Position numbers and translations under genes: made by a program. From the NCBI RefSeq assembly GCF_002288925.2, contig NW_022097996.1, forward strand, positions 6,442,686-6,506,685: DNA of 64,000 bases, read 5' to 3'. Below are positions 36,901-49,170 of this stretch, piece after piece. Every line of letters begins with the position of its first letter. Position 1 is the stretch's first letter. The notes under the pieces were generated by a model that worked only from the letters and a program-made list of their open reading frames with translations, was not told the origin of the DNA and did not search any database. Source of the DNA: Delphinapterus leucas (taxonomy: Eukaryota > Chordata > Mammalia > Artiodactyla > Monodontidae).

Positions 36901-39015
36901 CCTTTTGTAGAATTTGCTGGTTTTCAAACTCTCTTGATACTTCAGCCAGTGGTAAAATTTAAGATCTTAGAAGTGGACGCAACCACAAGAATAGGCATAT
37001 TCCTCCAATATTAGAGCAGGCAGACACCCAGCTGATGCAAATCTCTCCAGGCCCACAAGAGAACAAATACTTGATCGCTCACTGCAATTATTTTTCAAAA
37101 GCACCTCTCGAGTTGTACATTATGGAAAAGAACTCCGTCATAAGCCTGTGCTTGTTGCTGGGGATGGTAAAGATACCACAGTTACTGCTGCTGCTCTCTG
37201 CACCCAAAACACATGCAACATTCTCAATTACAGAGAAAGAAGTTCTCCTGGAAGGCTACAAAGATAAACAAAACAGTTGCTTTTCTTTACCATAAAGATG
37301 AACAAATTAAAATTCTGTTAATGAATAGAGCTTGCTGTGTGGGTTTTTTTTTTCTCTCTCTCTCCCTAAGTACAAAATTAAAATTTAAAGTCTATGAAAG
37401 TCATCTTCTTATAATAGCTGACTTTAATTGAATGTTTTCAGTTTGTTACAGGATGAACTGGAAAGGTGGGCTTGAAGGACAGAATCTTCATAAAATCAAA
37501 AGACATTGTAAAAAAGATAAAGTGAGCCCCCAAAATATGATAGGACGAAAAGCATGTGGGAAGTAAATCTGTGTTCAATCACCGTACATATTAGATTCCA
37601 CTCATTTTAATTCCATTTGCATTTCAAATTACATGTTGGAATTTTTTTCCATAGTAAATGCTTCCAATGTGAAACTATAGAAGGTGCCTAGTAAAATTAG
37701 AAGGGGGAAAATACGGCAAAAATCTGAGTGATAGCATTCTCTTACTTTCAAATGCTGATATAATGATTCATAAGGCAAAGCATTACAAGGCGTAAAAGTT
37801 AAAATATTTTGTTTTCTTGGCCATTTCCTCCTTCACCCCACAACCTCCATCTCTCCTACTTTTATTGTCTTTTAAAGTAAAGCTCATTTTTTTCAACCCT
37901 CTTGAATCCTTTTTGATCAGGGTCTCGTTACACTGGCAACAGCCCAGCTACTGCTTTCAATGGAACTTCTGCAAATAGGCACCGAGGAGTTTCTGCATTT
38001 TGTTTGAAGCCTAAACTGGTCCCTCAATGCACTCACAATTTCCTGAGTAAAAGGGGAAAGCTAGAAATTGAGCTTGGCCATTCATTGAAAGTGTCAGTGT
38101 TTTTAATTCACTTTTACTAAAACATTCATCTCCCCCTTTTAAAAAGATAAAACTGATGATTGGTTACGAGATAGAGGAACAGGAACTCAACGTCAGAGAC
38201 TTAAACGGATGAATGCTCTATAGTTTGTCTAACGGCACTAGTTTGTGATCACTGGTAACATCTGAGCAGGGGTGGCGTGGAAAACAGGGATAATACTGGG
38301 AAAAGGACAATTATAGAAAAAGAAATGCAAAATAAATATAAAGAAGAATAGAGAGTGCAACGGAAAATAATTTAAATAATAATAAAAGAAAAATGTTCCT
38401 AATACATATCTGAGGCATATGGCTGTTCATTCTACTTCATTTCTGATGTTTTGAAAATGTGATTTTTTTTTGTTTGTTTCTTCAATGTGGGGAATCAAGA
38501 AAAACCTAAAACAAAATTTTAAAAATTTAAAGTAATCAAGAAGATAATAAGAAAGGTGACAGAAAAGGGAATTACTGATTTCTTTCACTGTAAAAAATAT
38601 ATATATCTTCAAAATAACGTATGGGAAGAAAACTGAGGATCAAGAAGCAGTGCACAGCTGTAGCCCCTGTGGTATCCACATCTGTTCCTTTCCCACATTC
38701 TAACAACCATCCAGGTGAGTAATTCTCAAGGAAGCCACTGAGGACACTTGCAGCCAAGGTGCCACAGGTTTCCCACTGATAAAATACCAGCAGCTTTTTT
38801 CCATTCCTCAAGAGAGACCTAGTTAGTGTTCGTGGATAATATGTTTTCAATTTCAAATTTTATTCACATAAATTTTTCTTCAACTTTTAGAACCTACAAC
38901 TGTCTACCAGCAACTTCCAGCAAAGGACGAAACAAATAAACAGCACAAAACGTCAGCTTAAAAACTCAGCGTAAGAATACTTGTTTCCGAGGACTCATAA
39001 ATCAAGGCTGTAATT
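33949..39015. other. Single-copy DNA, about 5 kb
   Basis: No repeat family recognised apart from a small CA-rich patch at 34270-34296, an A-run at 35318-35335 and a T-run at 36872-36889. The 172-codon frame at 34142-34660 includes a Thr-His run from the CA patch and a hydrophobic end. It has no recognisable domain and I do not call it a gene. Confidence 0.55.
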
Positions 39016-39326
39016 GTATACAGTCATCCCTGTGTTTCTATGGGGGAATTGGTTCCAAGACACCCTCCCCCCACTTGCAGATACCAAAATATAAAATGAC
39101 ATAGTACATGCATGTAACCTAGGCACATCCTCCCGTATACTTTAAATCACTTCTATATTATTTACAATACCTAATACAATGTAAATGCTATGTAAATAGT
39201 TGCAAATATCTAGTTTTGCTTTTTGGAACTTTCTGGAATTTTTTAAACAGTATTTTTGATCCACAGTTGGCTGAAGCTGTGGATACAGAACCCACAGATA
39301 TGGAGGGCCAACGCTATATATAGTCA
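39016..39326. mobile_element. Tigger-type (TcMar) non-autonomous DNA transposon remnant
   Basis: The left end ACAGTCATCCCTGTGTTTCT plus GGGGAATTGGTTCC, and the right end GGATACAGAACCCACAGATA plus GGAGGGCCAACGC, form the degraded terminal inverted repeats of this family. The middle ('cacatcctcccgtatacttt' at 39124-39143, CAATGTAAATGCTATGTAAA) matches the usual body. A TA lies at each outer edge. No transposase is encoded. Confidence 0.8.
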
Positions 39327-42300
39327 GATTTTCTGCTAGCACAAAAAATTCTTAGTTTATATAATGTAATATTTTCTGGTTTTCTATAAAGAACATCCCA
39401 ACTCTGGGGTAGGTTTTCACTTCAAGAAGTTGGAGAACCACTAGTATGAAGATAGTATTCATTTAAAGACATGTACTTACAAAACAAAACAAAACAAAGA
39501 CCCTTATCTTACTGTCCAATTGATAACAATGATAGAAGAGGATTCTCTAATCAAGCAATAATTAGGCACTTGGAACAAAGACCCAGTGATCATTGACTAG
39601 CTAATAATTTGTTCTTTCCTTGGTCAAAATTGAAAGGTAGGAGGGGCTTGGTAGAAAGTTTTCTGTGTATTTCAACTGAAAAAGAATGGAACTGTCTCTT
39701 GGCTAAAAGTGATTATCAACCCTGATATCATGATGTCTTAAAATTCTACCTTTTAGATCATCCCTTTGATTTATGGTACTGTGGTCCTAACTAAAATGAT
39801 GTTTATCAAAATTAATACGGAAAATCTTCGGTAGTGTAGAAGATTAAGGAAAGGTCAGTCAGACTGCTCTTTACAAAATGTGAGTCCAGAGTGTCTTGTA
39901 AATGTGCACATAGTAGATGCACACTAAACGTTGCCTGGCAGGAAAGACAAGCCTAGAAACCAGGTGAGCACCGACCTGAGAAAATCAAGCGCTGGAAGGG
40001 GCGTGGCCATGCCAACCACGCCTCCCAACTGCGCCCTGAGCTGCTGCCTCCCCAGCACCCTGTCAGTTTTCTCACCTCCCATCACCATCGCTCAGCCTGA
40101 TGAGCAGTTCAAGGTGGTGAGTCTGAAAAGAGTTCGGGCTTTTAATAAGCAAGTCAACCTCTCTTTTGAAAGTCTTCCTTTTCCTTCAGTTTTGCTCTAA
40201 ACGTAAGAACGTTTGCTTCTTCTCTGTAAGAAGAAAAAGCAGAACCCGTGGGAAAGAACAGTGATCTCCAAGTCAGGGGCACGCAAGCAAAAAAAAGAAA
40301 AAGCTCTTTGAGGAGAATCCAGCCTTTATTTGCGTGACGCGATGCTCACCATTGAACTGGGTTTTGAAGTGGGGGAGATAAATTCTATGTTATCAAAACA
40401 GAAGGCCTAGCTAAGCCCGAGTCTCCTGACAACTAAAATCCACTGTCTTCTGCAGAAAGTCTCTTAGGATCCCAGGGCTCAGCCCCACACCCAGAGAAGC
40501 CCCCAGAGGATCCCAATGTGCTGCCCACCTGTGCCCGTGTTTTGGGTCAGGAGAGATGCCTGTCCTCACTCTTGGTTTTGCAGCAAACCTGGCGGGAAGC
40601 ATCAACTGGGCCAGGGGTATAATGGGGGTGGGGTGTTCTCTTAACCACTGGGGAGGACACAGCCAGCCTAAAATTGGCAAAAAGCAAACATAATGCTTCC
40701 TCTCACACCTTATTTCAAGATCCAGAAGTTGATCTCAGGATAGAAGAATCAAGAAATTCAGCTGCTCTCCCTTAGAATTTTGCCTTTTCATTAGCAGGTT
40801 ATAAATTGTAACATCCTCTCTGCTTAACAAACGGTTAACTATGAAGTAGGGAACTTTTTTCCTCCTTAGAGGTAATATGATATTTTCCCTTTTCTCAGCC
40901 TCCCTTATGCATAGAGGAACTGTCTTAAAGAATAAGCATTATGATGGAAGGTACACATTGTGGTTTGTAAAATGCTGAAGTTTTTTAGTCAATTTCTTTT
41001 ATGCCAGCTTTTCGATATGACTGAAAGCATGTTCTTAAAATTATTTAAAGTTTTATCCTAAAGTTTTGCTCTCCTTTTTAACTTATCGCTTGTGTTCTGC
41101 ATAACCTGATAATCTGTATATCTGATACGTAAAAATAGATATGTACGTTTGTCTCCTAAAAATGTTTTCTTCCGATAGATCCAAGTGTCAGTAAGTAGAC
41201 ACACCCTGTGATTCAGAAGGCGATTTAGAGCCCCAAGAAACCAGCGATGTGGCAGTACTTTGAAATGGGGGTCCTATCTTCAACTTTTAAGAAATCCAAT
41301 AAAAAATAATTTTAAAATTATGAAAAAATACAGGCAAGAATACCAGGATTTGAGGAAGGCAGCTTAGTAAATTTATTCTGGAAAAATAATTACTTATCTG
41401 AGATACAGTCCCATATTCTTTAAATGACTCTAAAGGTAGATGTGTTTATAAACGAAATTAATTAACAAATTGCTATGTTTGTGGATGTATGCTAAGCAAA
41501 TGTATAATGAAAATAAAATACATCAATTATTTTTAAGCATATACTTCAAACCCTATTATTTCAACAAACAAAGCTGGAAATGTATGATTCCATTCAGAAG
41601 ACACCTGCTAGATACTGAAACTAAATTTCTATTCATCTGTTAAAAGCTTGCCTCATGGACTTAGATGTTTTTATGCCCCAACATGTGCCAACGTAACAAA
41701 TGGATATAATTCCCTTTTTCAGGCCATTCACATCTTAAATTTCTCCTTTATTGTGTGTTTGTCTCAAGTTCATTTTGGACAAGGTGGAGCACATGTAAAT
41801 AAACAGCATTTCATGGTTGTTTTGCCGACTAAAATTGTAGCACAATTAACAGCTTTCTTCATTTACACAGTCTCCCAGAATTTTCAATAGCAAAATATGG
41901 TCATTAATATTCCATATTTGGTATTTCCAAATCCTTTTTCTTTAGAATTGTTTAGTGATGCTGAGATGATTATAAGCATGCATTCTGTGAGGAAATTCTT
42001 CAGATTGATAACACTGTGACAGCTACATCACTGAGAAGCTGAGGCTCTGGCTCGGGTTAGAAAATGCTGTTTTAGAAGCACAGTTTCGATTTGCAGCAGG
42101 AATGACTCAGCCTCTGGTGGCATATTGTATATCGAATGCCCAGTGATTCAGCCTGGGGCAGCTGGGGGTATTGTAGAGAGGGTAGATTTTCTTATAAAAA
42201 TATCAGGGTTTTTTTCCCCAATTTATTCCTACAATGTATTCAAGAAACAAGTATCATTCCTAACTTATCTGCAAGACAAAAATGTTGTCATTTCCAAGAA

Positions 42301-43040
42301 ATCAAGTCAATATTAACCTTGAAATATCTGGCTTACAGTTCATCTAGAGGAAATGGCCTGTTTATTCTGGGTAAGTAGAAAAGACTAGTAAAATTATTTT
42401 TTATTGGGTATTTCCAGAGAAGAAATTGATTGATTTTCTTCCGACTTTTTATTTGGAAAAATATCAAACCTACGGAGTTAAAAGAATAGAATGAATACCA
42501 GTGTATCTTAGATTCTCCCTTTTTAAATACTTTGCATCAGTTGCTGTTACTTTCCTCCTCTCTATATATGTATATATGCTTTTTCATGCTTATCCCTTTG
42601 AAGGTCAGTTTCAGTCAACGTAACTCTTCAACTCTAAATACTTCAGCGTGTATCCCCTACGAACAAGAACGTTCTCCCACAAAACTGCAGTAGCACAACA
42701 CACCCAAGAACCTGCTCTACAGCCCTCAGTGCTTTATTGTTTTGATCCAGGAGCGAATCAAGAATCACACACTGTATTTAACTGCTGCATCTCTAGACTC
42801 CTTTAATCTGGGATGAGGTTTTAATCTGACAAAGTGAAAATGCATATTTTCAAAACTACTGAGCCTCTAGAGTTTTGTCAGTTAATCCTGGCAGCAAATA
42901 ATCATGAAATCAACCTTAAAAACCTGGCCTTGTACCTAACTTAAAAAAAAAAAAATTATAATCACTTCGCTAGAAAAATTCCTTCCAAATTCAACTCGCC
43001 TCAACTACTGTGAGGTAAAGAATATAAAGAAGCAAATTTG
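39327..43040. other. Single-copy DNA
   Basis: No repeat or gene recognised with confidence. A (CAAAA)n patch lies at 39481-39497. The 89-codon frames at 39931-40200 and 40411-40680 are unsupported. Confidence 0.5.
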
Positions 43041-43160
43041 AAAGTAACCAGGTGCTGGGGCCATACGGACCCCGTACACGGAGTTCGGCACCTTGAATTG
43101 AACCCAGAATCGAACTGGTCATCAGCCCAGCTTACAGAGGACACGGTAAACGTGCTGAAG
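43041..43160. other. Short CpG-bearing segment with a hairpin
   Basis: TACGG at 43064-43068 and CCGTA at 43072-43076 form a small stem with loop ACC. GGTGC at 43051-43055 can pair with GCACC at 43088-43092. It is GC- and CpG-richer than its flanks. It may be an old repeat core or a structured element; not identified. Confidence 0.3.
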
Positions 43161-44835
43161 AGAGAGTAGAGCCAACAAAATAAATATTCATTTTAACTGG
43201 TACCTCACTACTCAAACCCTCTGCCCTCCCTTCTCACCAAAATCCTCAATGTCATTTTACACAAGAATTTGAACACATTCTTACAGCAGTTTTATGAATA
43301 TTACTGATGAATTCAATTACGTTAAATTTATGTTACTTATCAGACTACTTCTCTTCCTCACAGTTAACATATTTTGAGAAAAGCACGTCCTTTTGGGCAA
43401 TAAGCTTACTGCTTGTTATTCCCTTTGGGAGGAAATCTTCACTTTATTAGAAATGCAGTGCTAAAAAGGTATCCAAATCATCAATATCAACATGGGTTAT
43501 AAATGAATTTTGTGTCTCATACACAGATGCATGCGTGTGTAAAAGCACATATTTTGGTACGATAAAATGTTAATACATTTTTAGCACTTGATAAATATGC
43601 CATGTGTAATACCTTTTTTAGCAAAATACATATATGACAACCAAATTAATAAATATACTCAAGCTATTTTCCAAATCTTGTGTCATAAACATACGAAATA
43701 TTTGGGTTCACCTGAACTGTAAGTGTTCATCAAAAGGAAAGGAGCTATTATGGTGATAGGCAAGTAATGGAAATATTGCTGTTTTTCTGTTTCTAATTTT
43801 TATGTGAAACTCAAAATCAGAGATAAACTGGATTTCAGTCTATCTGAAATCCTGATAGACTAAACGGTGATAGACAAAGGCACTTACCTTCCAGTTTGGG
43901 GGTTTGTAGTGCCACCTAGTGTTTAACTTTGTAATGAACCTGTGTTTGAGCATCACGACCTCAGTTGTACAACCTGGAACAGATCCGTGGAGAGGGGAAA
44001 AGTACTTACAACACTTTTCAGACAAAAAATTTCTTAACCTCTTTATTCTTAAGTCATCCCACTGTCATTATAAAAAAACTGGTCTGTACATGAAAATACC
44101 AAAAATATCGCATATTAAAAGTAATACTCATGAAGATAATTTGTGTACATATAATGACACGCATTTGCCTTCACAATTGATTTTATTATTATTTTGGATG
44201 AATATAAATACATTTAAAAGGTATAAACCCTGATAAGACAAGTATATTAGTATCTTCCAAGCTTATTCCATTGATATTTACTTAAAATATTACTAGAGAT
44301 TATTTTTTCATTTTTTAAAGTTACTTCATATAAAACAATATAGTTTGGATAACATGCTTTATGTGCTCAAGGCTTTTTTCACTTGATAGCTAAATTCAAA
44401 TTTTAGAAATTGAATAGTCTGTTGTATCACTGTGGAAACTGTGTCAATTTCCCCTCTAACTGTCCAGCCCTTCACTGAAACAAGAAACCCATGGAACAGA
44501 TTTAACTGGCTTCAACAGTGCCCTGAAGACATTCTAGAGAACAGCTACTAGAGATATGCCCCAACATAAGTACAATCTAATGATCCAATTCAACACACAT
44601 TTGAATAGTCACATATTTTTCTTCCTTTTCATGTCCTGGGTATAATGCCATCCCGTAGATTACATTGTCTGGGGAGTGGTTTAAATTGGCATTTTATTGG
44701 TCTGCTATATGATCGTCCAAGTCCAACTCCTTTCTTTTACAGATAGGTATCTGCATTTGGCATAGCGATGTTATTTGCTGCTATAATGGTCTGATATTGT
44801 GATGATGTTTTATCTATGGTTTGTTTTTTTATTAA
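43161..44835. other. Single-copy DNA
   Basis: AT-rich, nothing recognised. The 104-codon frame at 43919-44233 is unsupported. Confidence 0.5.
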
Positions 44836-44850
44836 AGTGTTGTTGATTTT

Positions 44851-45057
44851 TTTTTTTTTTTTTTTGCGGTACGCGGGCCTCTCACTGTTGTGGCCTCTCC
44901 CGCTGCGGAGCACAGGCTCCAGACGCGCAGGCTCAGCGGCCATGGCTCACGGGCCCAGCCGCTCCGCGGCATGTGGGATCTTCCCGGACCGGGGCACGAA
45001 CCCGTGTCCCCTGCATCGGCAGGCGGACTCTCAACCACTGCGCCACCAGGGAAGCCC
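44851..45057 (-). mobile_element. Short-form CHR-type SINE, young copy
   Basis: A T-run to 44865 precedes GCGGTACGCGGGCCTCTCAC and a complete body ending CCACCAGGGAAGCCC. The flanks are only roughly duplicated (GTTGATTTTT and GTTGAATTTTT). The body is nearly identical by eye to the copies at 29, 11988 and 59806. Confidence 0.95.
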
Positions 45058-46007
45058 CAAGTTGAATTTTTTAACCATTAATTTTATCTGGAACGAGACA
45101 AGCCAGAGTGATGCAAGTGCAGGTGATAACCACTCCTTCTTTGAACATGAGCTGCACATCTTGCCCTTGGCAAGGTTTCAACGGTGGAAGACTCAACTGC
45201 TTGTAAAGTCCTCCTTCACGTACACGGTTACTCCATTTACATTTTTTTTCCTGAGGGTAGAGAATGCTGTGGAATTGGAAAAAATAGCAAGAGTAAAGTT
45301 TAGGAGCTACAATGTATAGATGGATGGATGCATAGATAGATAGATACTCTTGCATTATGTCAAATAATAACTTTTCTAAGTTGCACCACATAAGAATGTA
45401 AGCCTTTAAATTTTTTAAATATGGTGATTTATTTGCTTGAGACTAACTTGCAATAACATCAGCCATATACTTTGTCTTTTTATACTTTCTACAAGGATGG
45501 CGTGTTCTCGAGGGCTTAGGATTTTCCCAAATTATCAGTTACTCACAAAATCAGATTTGAGTCATTACTCCTTTAGCCACTAATGCCCATATTACCCGTA
45601 CACTGGTTAAAAGATGACAGTAAGACAGACTGATGACTTCTTTTAATAAATGTGTATGTGTGAAAGTAGTAGCAGAGAAATGAAAAAAAGTGTTACAGAA
45701 AGATGAAAGAGAAAGAAAATTAAACAGCCATTTCTTTGTGTAAAAGAAAAATGCAAGTAAATATACTTCCAGAGGCCGTAATAAGATACAAGTAGGATTT
45801 CCTGGTAATAATTAAGCTTCATAATTACATCTAAAAAATATTGTTTTCTCAGTTTTATTTAGTAAAAACAACTCTTTACCAAGTTTTCTTAACCTTTTGC
45901 CAACCACCACCAACACACATACCCGTGCAACCGCTGACTTCTGTCACCGATGTGTCCCCAGTCTCCCAAACCATAGAAAGATATTTCCCTTTTATCATTT
46001 CTTTTAG
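45058..46007. other. Single-copy DNA with a small GATA/GGAT tract
   Basis: A TAGATGGATGGATG/ATAGATAGATA tract lies at 45317-45345. Otherwise unique. Confidence 0.55.
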
Positions 46008-46021
46008 AGTCAGTATTTTCA

Positions 46022-46113
46022 CTTTGCGGTACACCTGAAACTAACACAATGTTGTTAATCAACTATACTCCAGTATAAAATAAAAAGTTATAAACATAAA
46101 AAGTAAAAAATAC
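46022..46113 (+). mobile_element. 92-bp L1 3'-end stub
   Basis: Only the L1 tail is present: GTACACCTGAAACTAACACA, 'atcaactatactccagtata', then A-rich. It is flanked by AGTCAGTATTTTCA at 46008-46021 and AGTCAGTATATTCA at 46114-46127, a 14-bp duplication with one mismatch. Confidence 0.9.
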
Positions 46114-46127
46114 AGTCAGTATATTCA

Positions 46128-47094
46128 GTCTTGAAAAGACATCAGGGGACAAGCTCCTAGAAGGAGACCTTCAAGGTCCAATATATCAAAATGAGGGATA
46201 AAGGTGAGCCTGGAAGGCTGCCTGGTCCTTTACAACCTTGGTTATTCTGCTGATAGAAGGGGACCGAGACTTACAGCAGATTTAGGATCCAGGCCTCAGG
46301 ATCATCGCGTCCAGCCCCGTGTCACGATAGAAATAAAACTGTCCACGTTTCTAGAAGGCACATGGCTATAGAAAAGTAATGAGAATGGAGCCCCGAAAAT
46401 GGTAATTCATGCTTGTTTCTCCTATTAGATGGCTTACATCCCAGTGCCTCCTATGTAGGGATTTATTGAAATGCTGAGAAATGAAATTGAAATGAAGGGA
46501 AAATGAAATTACCAAAGCTTTATGTATAAGGAGAAACCAAGAACCTTTGGGGAACTTGAATAGCTATTTCAGGAGACCAGAAAGTTCCCTCAGAACAATA
46601 AGTTGTGTATCAGTAGGCTCAACGTATTATTAAAATTTTCTAAATTAACTAACTTTGACTCATTTTATACATGAACATGTATTGAAAAGTACAAGGAGTA
46701 TAAGGCAGGTCTCATGCCCTAATTTCACGGACAAGTGAAAATTTCCTAAAAGCAGAAACAATGCAGTGGAAATGTGAATTCACTAAAACCGACCATACAT
46801 TCTGACAGAGGTCAGGGGAAGGGGGACCAGCAGTGGGAAGAGCCATGGAATGGGTGGCAAGGGGTCAAGGTCTGAGCTGACCTTGGCGAGCCAGCAGGAC
46901 GTGGACCAGTGGGAGTGAGAGAGGAGATCAGGCCAGGGGCAGAAGTAGGAAGCCCAGAGGCCACGCCTAGAGATGTTCTCACCCCCAGAGGTTGGCAGAC
47001 CACACACTCCCGATCAAAAAATAAAATCCACTGAGTTCTTTCTGTCTGAGAGATGGGAGGAGGTGCCAGAGGAGAAAAAGTGTTTGAGAAGGAG
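46128..47094. other. Single-copy DNA
   Basis: 46790-47000 is G-rich on the + strand. The 132-codon reverse frame at 46812-47210 has no domain features. Confidence 0.5.
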
Positions 47095-47425
47095 AACTCG
47101 TATTTAACAACTCTCTTCAAAGCGCCAGGCCTTATGCTAATTGCCTTACCGTTGACTCCATACTTAAAAAGTTCGTGCTCTAATAAAAGAAATTTTAAAG
47201 AACACACCAATAACTACGGTACAAGGTAAAGCTGAAAGTTTTCATATAAGAATTATCGTGTTAGAGAATTTCCAAGCATAGAGATACGACTCTAGCTAGG
47301 GGGAATCCAGGAAGGCTTCTTAGAGGAAGAGGCATGTTTAAATAATATATTTAAATTGTACTCTGTGTGCAGTGAGGGGCATCAGAGGTGTAAACAGTGG
47401 AACGGAGTTATAAAAGCTTTTGAGG
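47095..47425 (-). mobile_element. L2 LINE 3'-end remnant, reverse
   Basis: 'gcgccaggccttatgctaat' at 47121-47140 opens the reverse L2 pattern, and GGAATCCAGGAAGGCTTCTT at 47302-47321 with the following GAGGAAGAGGC closes it. Confidence 0.65.
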
Positions 47426-47539
47426 AAGGTAGTCTGGTGAGGGGGACAGAGTAAAGACGGATGAGAGCCTTTGTTCAGGCGGAGCGAGGGGGCAAGTCAC
47501 CAGGGGGAGAGAAAAGAGCTGAAGCTGGGAGTGGCTGAG

Positions 47540-47730
47540 GAAAGAGCTCTGGAATAGGAAGTCAAAGAGCAGAATTTGGGTTCAGGCCCCATCTCAGGGT
47601 CCACAACTATATTGCAAATTTGGGCAACTCCTTTACACTCTTTGACAATCTTCTCACCTGTAAAGAGAGAAAATTGGACAAAAGGATTTTTAGGTCTTTA
47701 AGTCTATCATTCTATCTAATTATCATTCTA
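47540..47730 (+). mobile_element. MIR SINE remnant
   Basis: AGCTCTGGAATAGGAAGTCA, 'gaatttgggttcaggcccca' (box B region) and AATCTTCTCACCTGTAAAGA keep the MIR order. Confidence 0.65.
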
Positions 47731-48064
47731 TTTAAAAATAACTAGATTATGTTCCTATTGATATTTCTGGCCAAAAAATAAAGGTTTTTTTTGAAATTGT
47801 AACAGTTTCTTTACTAAATTCAAAAGGCCCCTCAGTGATCCCTTGATTAAGGGACTGAGACTTCTAAGTAAAGCCTTGTCAGGAAATTATTTGTAGGTGA
47901 GAAGCCTCTTTGCCTTTCATTTTCATCTGGTGTTTTTGATATGTTAAGGTCCACTAACATAAACAGTGCTTTTCCTAATTAATTAGGTTGAGAAAAAGTG
48001 TGTGCACAGATATAATCTACTAATCAACCTTCAAATTATTGAACTTTATGACAGTTTGATCATC

Positions 48065-48275
48065 TAAGTGGATCTATCACAAAACTTTCAAGCTCCAAAC
48101 ATCTGGAAGATCATCTAGTTCAACTCCAGTTGCAGATTCAGAAATTAAAGCCCTCAGAGGTTCAATTACTTATCAAAGTCACATAGTCAGTGACAAAACT
48201 GGAACTCGATTTGAGGGACCTTGATTGTTGGACCAGTGTCCTTTGCTCTGGCCACGCTGTCTCTCCATAATATAC
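48065..48275 (-). mobile_element. MIR-type SINE remnant, reverse
   Basis: GATCATCTAGTTCAACTCCA, 'aattaaagccctcagaggtt' and AACTGGAACTCGATTTGAGG, ending near TTTGCTCTGGCCACGCTGT, match the reverse MIR3-like pattern. Confidence 0.65.
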
Positions 48276-48304
48276 CTGATCTTTTTTTAAAAAGTTTTTT
48301 TGTA

Positions 48305-48338
48305 TACACACACACACACGCACACGCACACACACACA
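48305..48338. repeat. Interrupted (CA)n microsatellite
   Basis: CA units with two CG interruptions, following a T-run. Confidence 0.9.
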
Positions 48339-48424
48339 TAATGGATGCATTCCATAACATCAAGCAGCAAGTCCTGACTTGAAATTATCATTTGAGTAAC
48401 CCTAAATTTGTGTGACCCTGTGCA

Positions 48425-48630
48425 GGTAGAAGAGTACCCTGGAGTTTAGAAATCCAGACTGGTGGATTCACATCCTGGTCGTGCTGCATACAACCTTAAG
48501 CAAGGTACTTAACCTCCCTTAGACTCTGCTTACTCATTGGTAAATGGGGAAAGAATGTCAACCTCCCAAATGCATTATAATATCAAAAGAGAAATGGTAG
48601 GTAAGATACTTCATGTAGTTCACTATGTTT
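48425..48630 (+). mobile_element. MIR SINE remnant
   Basis: AGACTGGTGGATTCACATCC, 'taagcaaggtacttaacctc' at 48497-48516 and TCATTGGTAAATGGGGAAAG are in MIR order. Confidence 0.8.
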
Positions 48631-48899
48631 TCTTCCTCTCCTCTGTCTCATTTTCTGAGGAAGGCTGATATTCACTTAGTTCTCCTCCAAAATTGAGACA
48701 TTCTGAATTTTTGGAAAAAATAAGTGTACGGCATGTGATATATGGTATTACGGAATGAATGGCTTTTCCTGACCATGCTGTATTCTACTACAGTGCTTTC
48801 GCAGTATGTTATTCATATAACTTGCAGAGTAAGTGAAGGAAGGAATGAGTAAGTGACTAGGGAAATGAATTAACGAATGAATGGAAAAAGTGGATGAAT

Positions 48900-49170
48900 A
48901 AGAGTTAGCCCAGGACTCTGAAGTTCCTTGGGGCTGTGACGGTCTCAGAGACTTTCTCCAAACTATCGTGGTAAACCCTAGATGAGCTCAAGTCCCGTCA
49001 AGTCTGAGGGACTTCTCAGAGTCCTCCAAAAATAGCTTCATGGGGGTCCCAAAATTCTAAGCAAATATTTGCAAGGCTGTGAGCATATGGATCTCTCCAA
49101 GGTAAAGCATCCATAGCTTTCATTAGATTCTCAAAATGTTCTATGATCCCCAAAATATTAAGAACCACTG
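48900..49170. repeat. Old dispersed repeat ending TTAAGAACCACTG
   Basis: The block 'catagctttcattagattct' at 49111-49130 with CCCCAAAATATTAAGAACCA after it is a common old mammalian repeat end, probably a DNA transposon relic. Family not named. Confidence 0.45.

Noticed and set aside
44816..45319. 167-codon frame, + strand
   Set aside because: It is the reverse strand of a SINE read through its T-run into flanking DNA. The same peptide pattern appears in the other short SINE copies.
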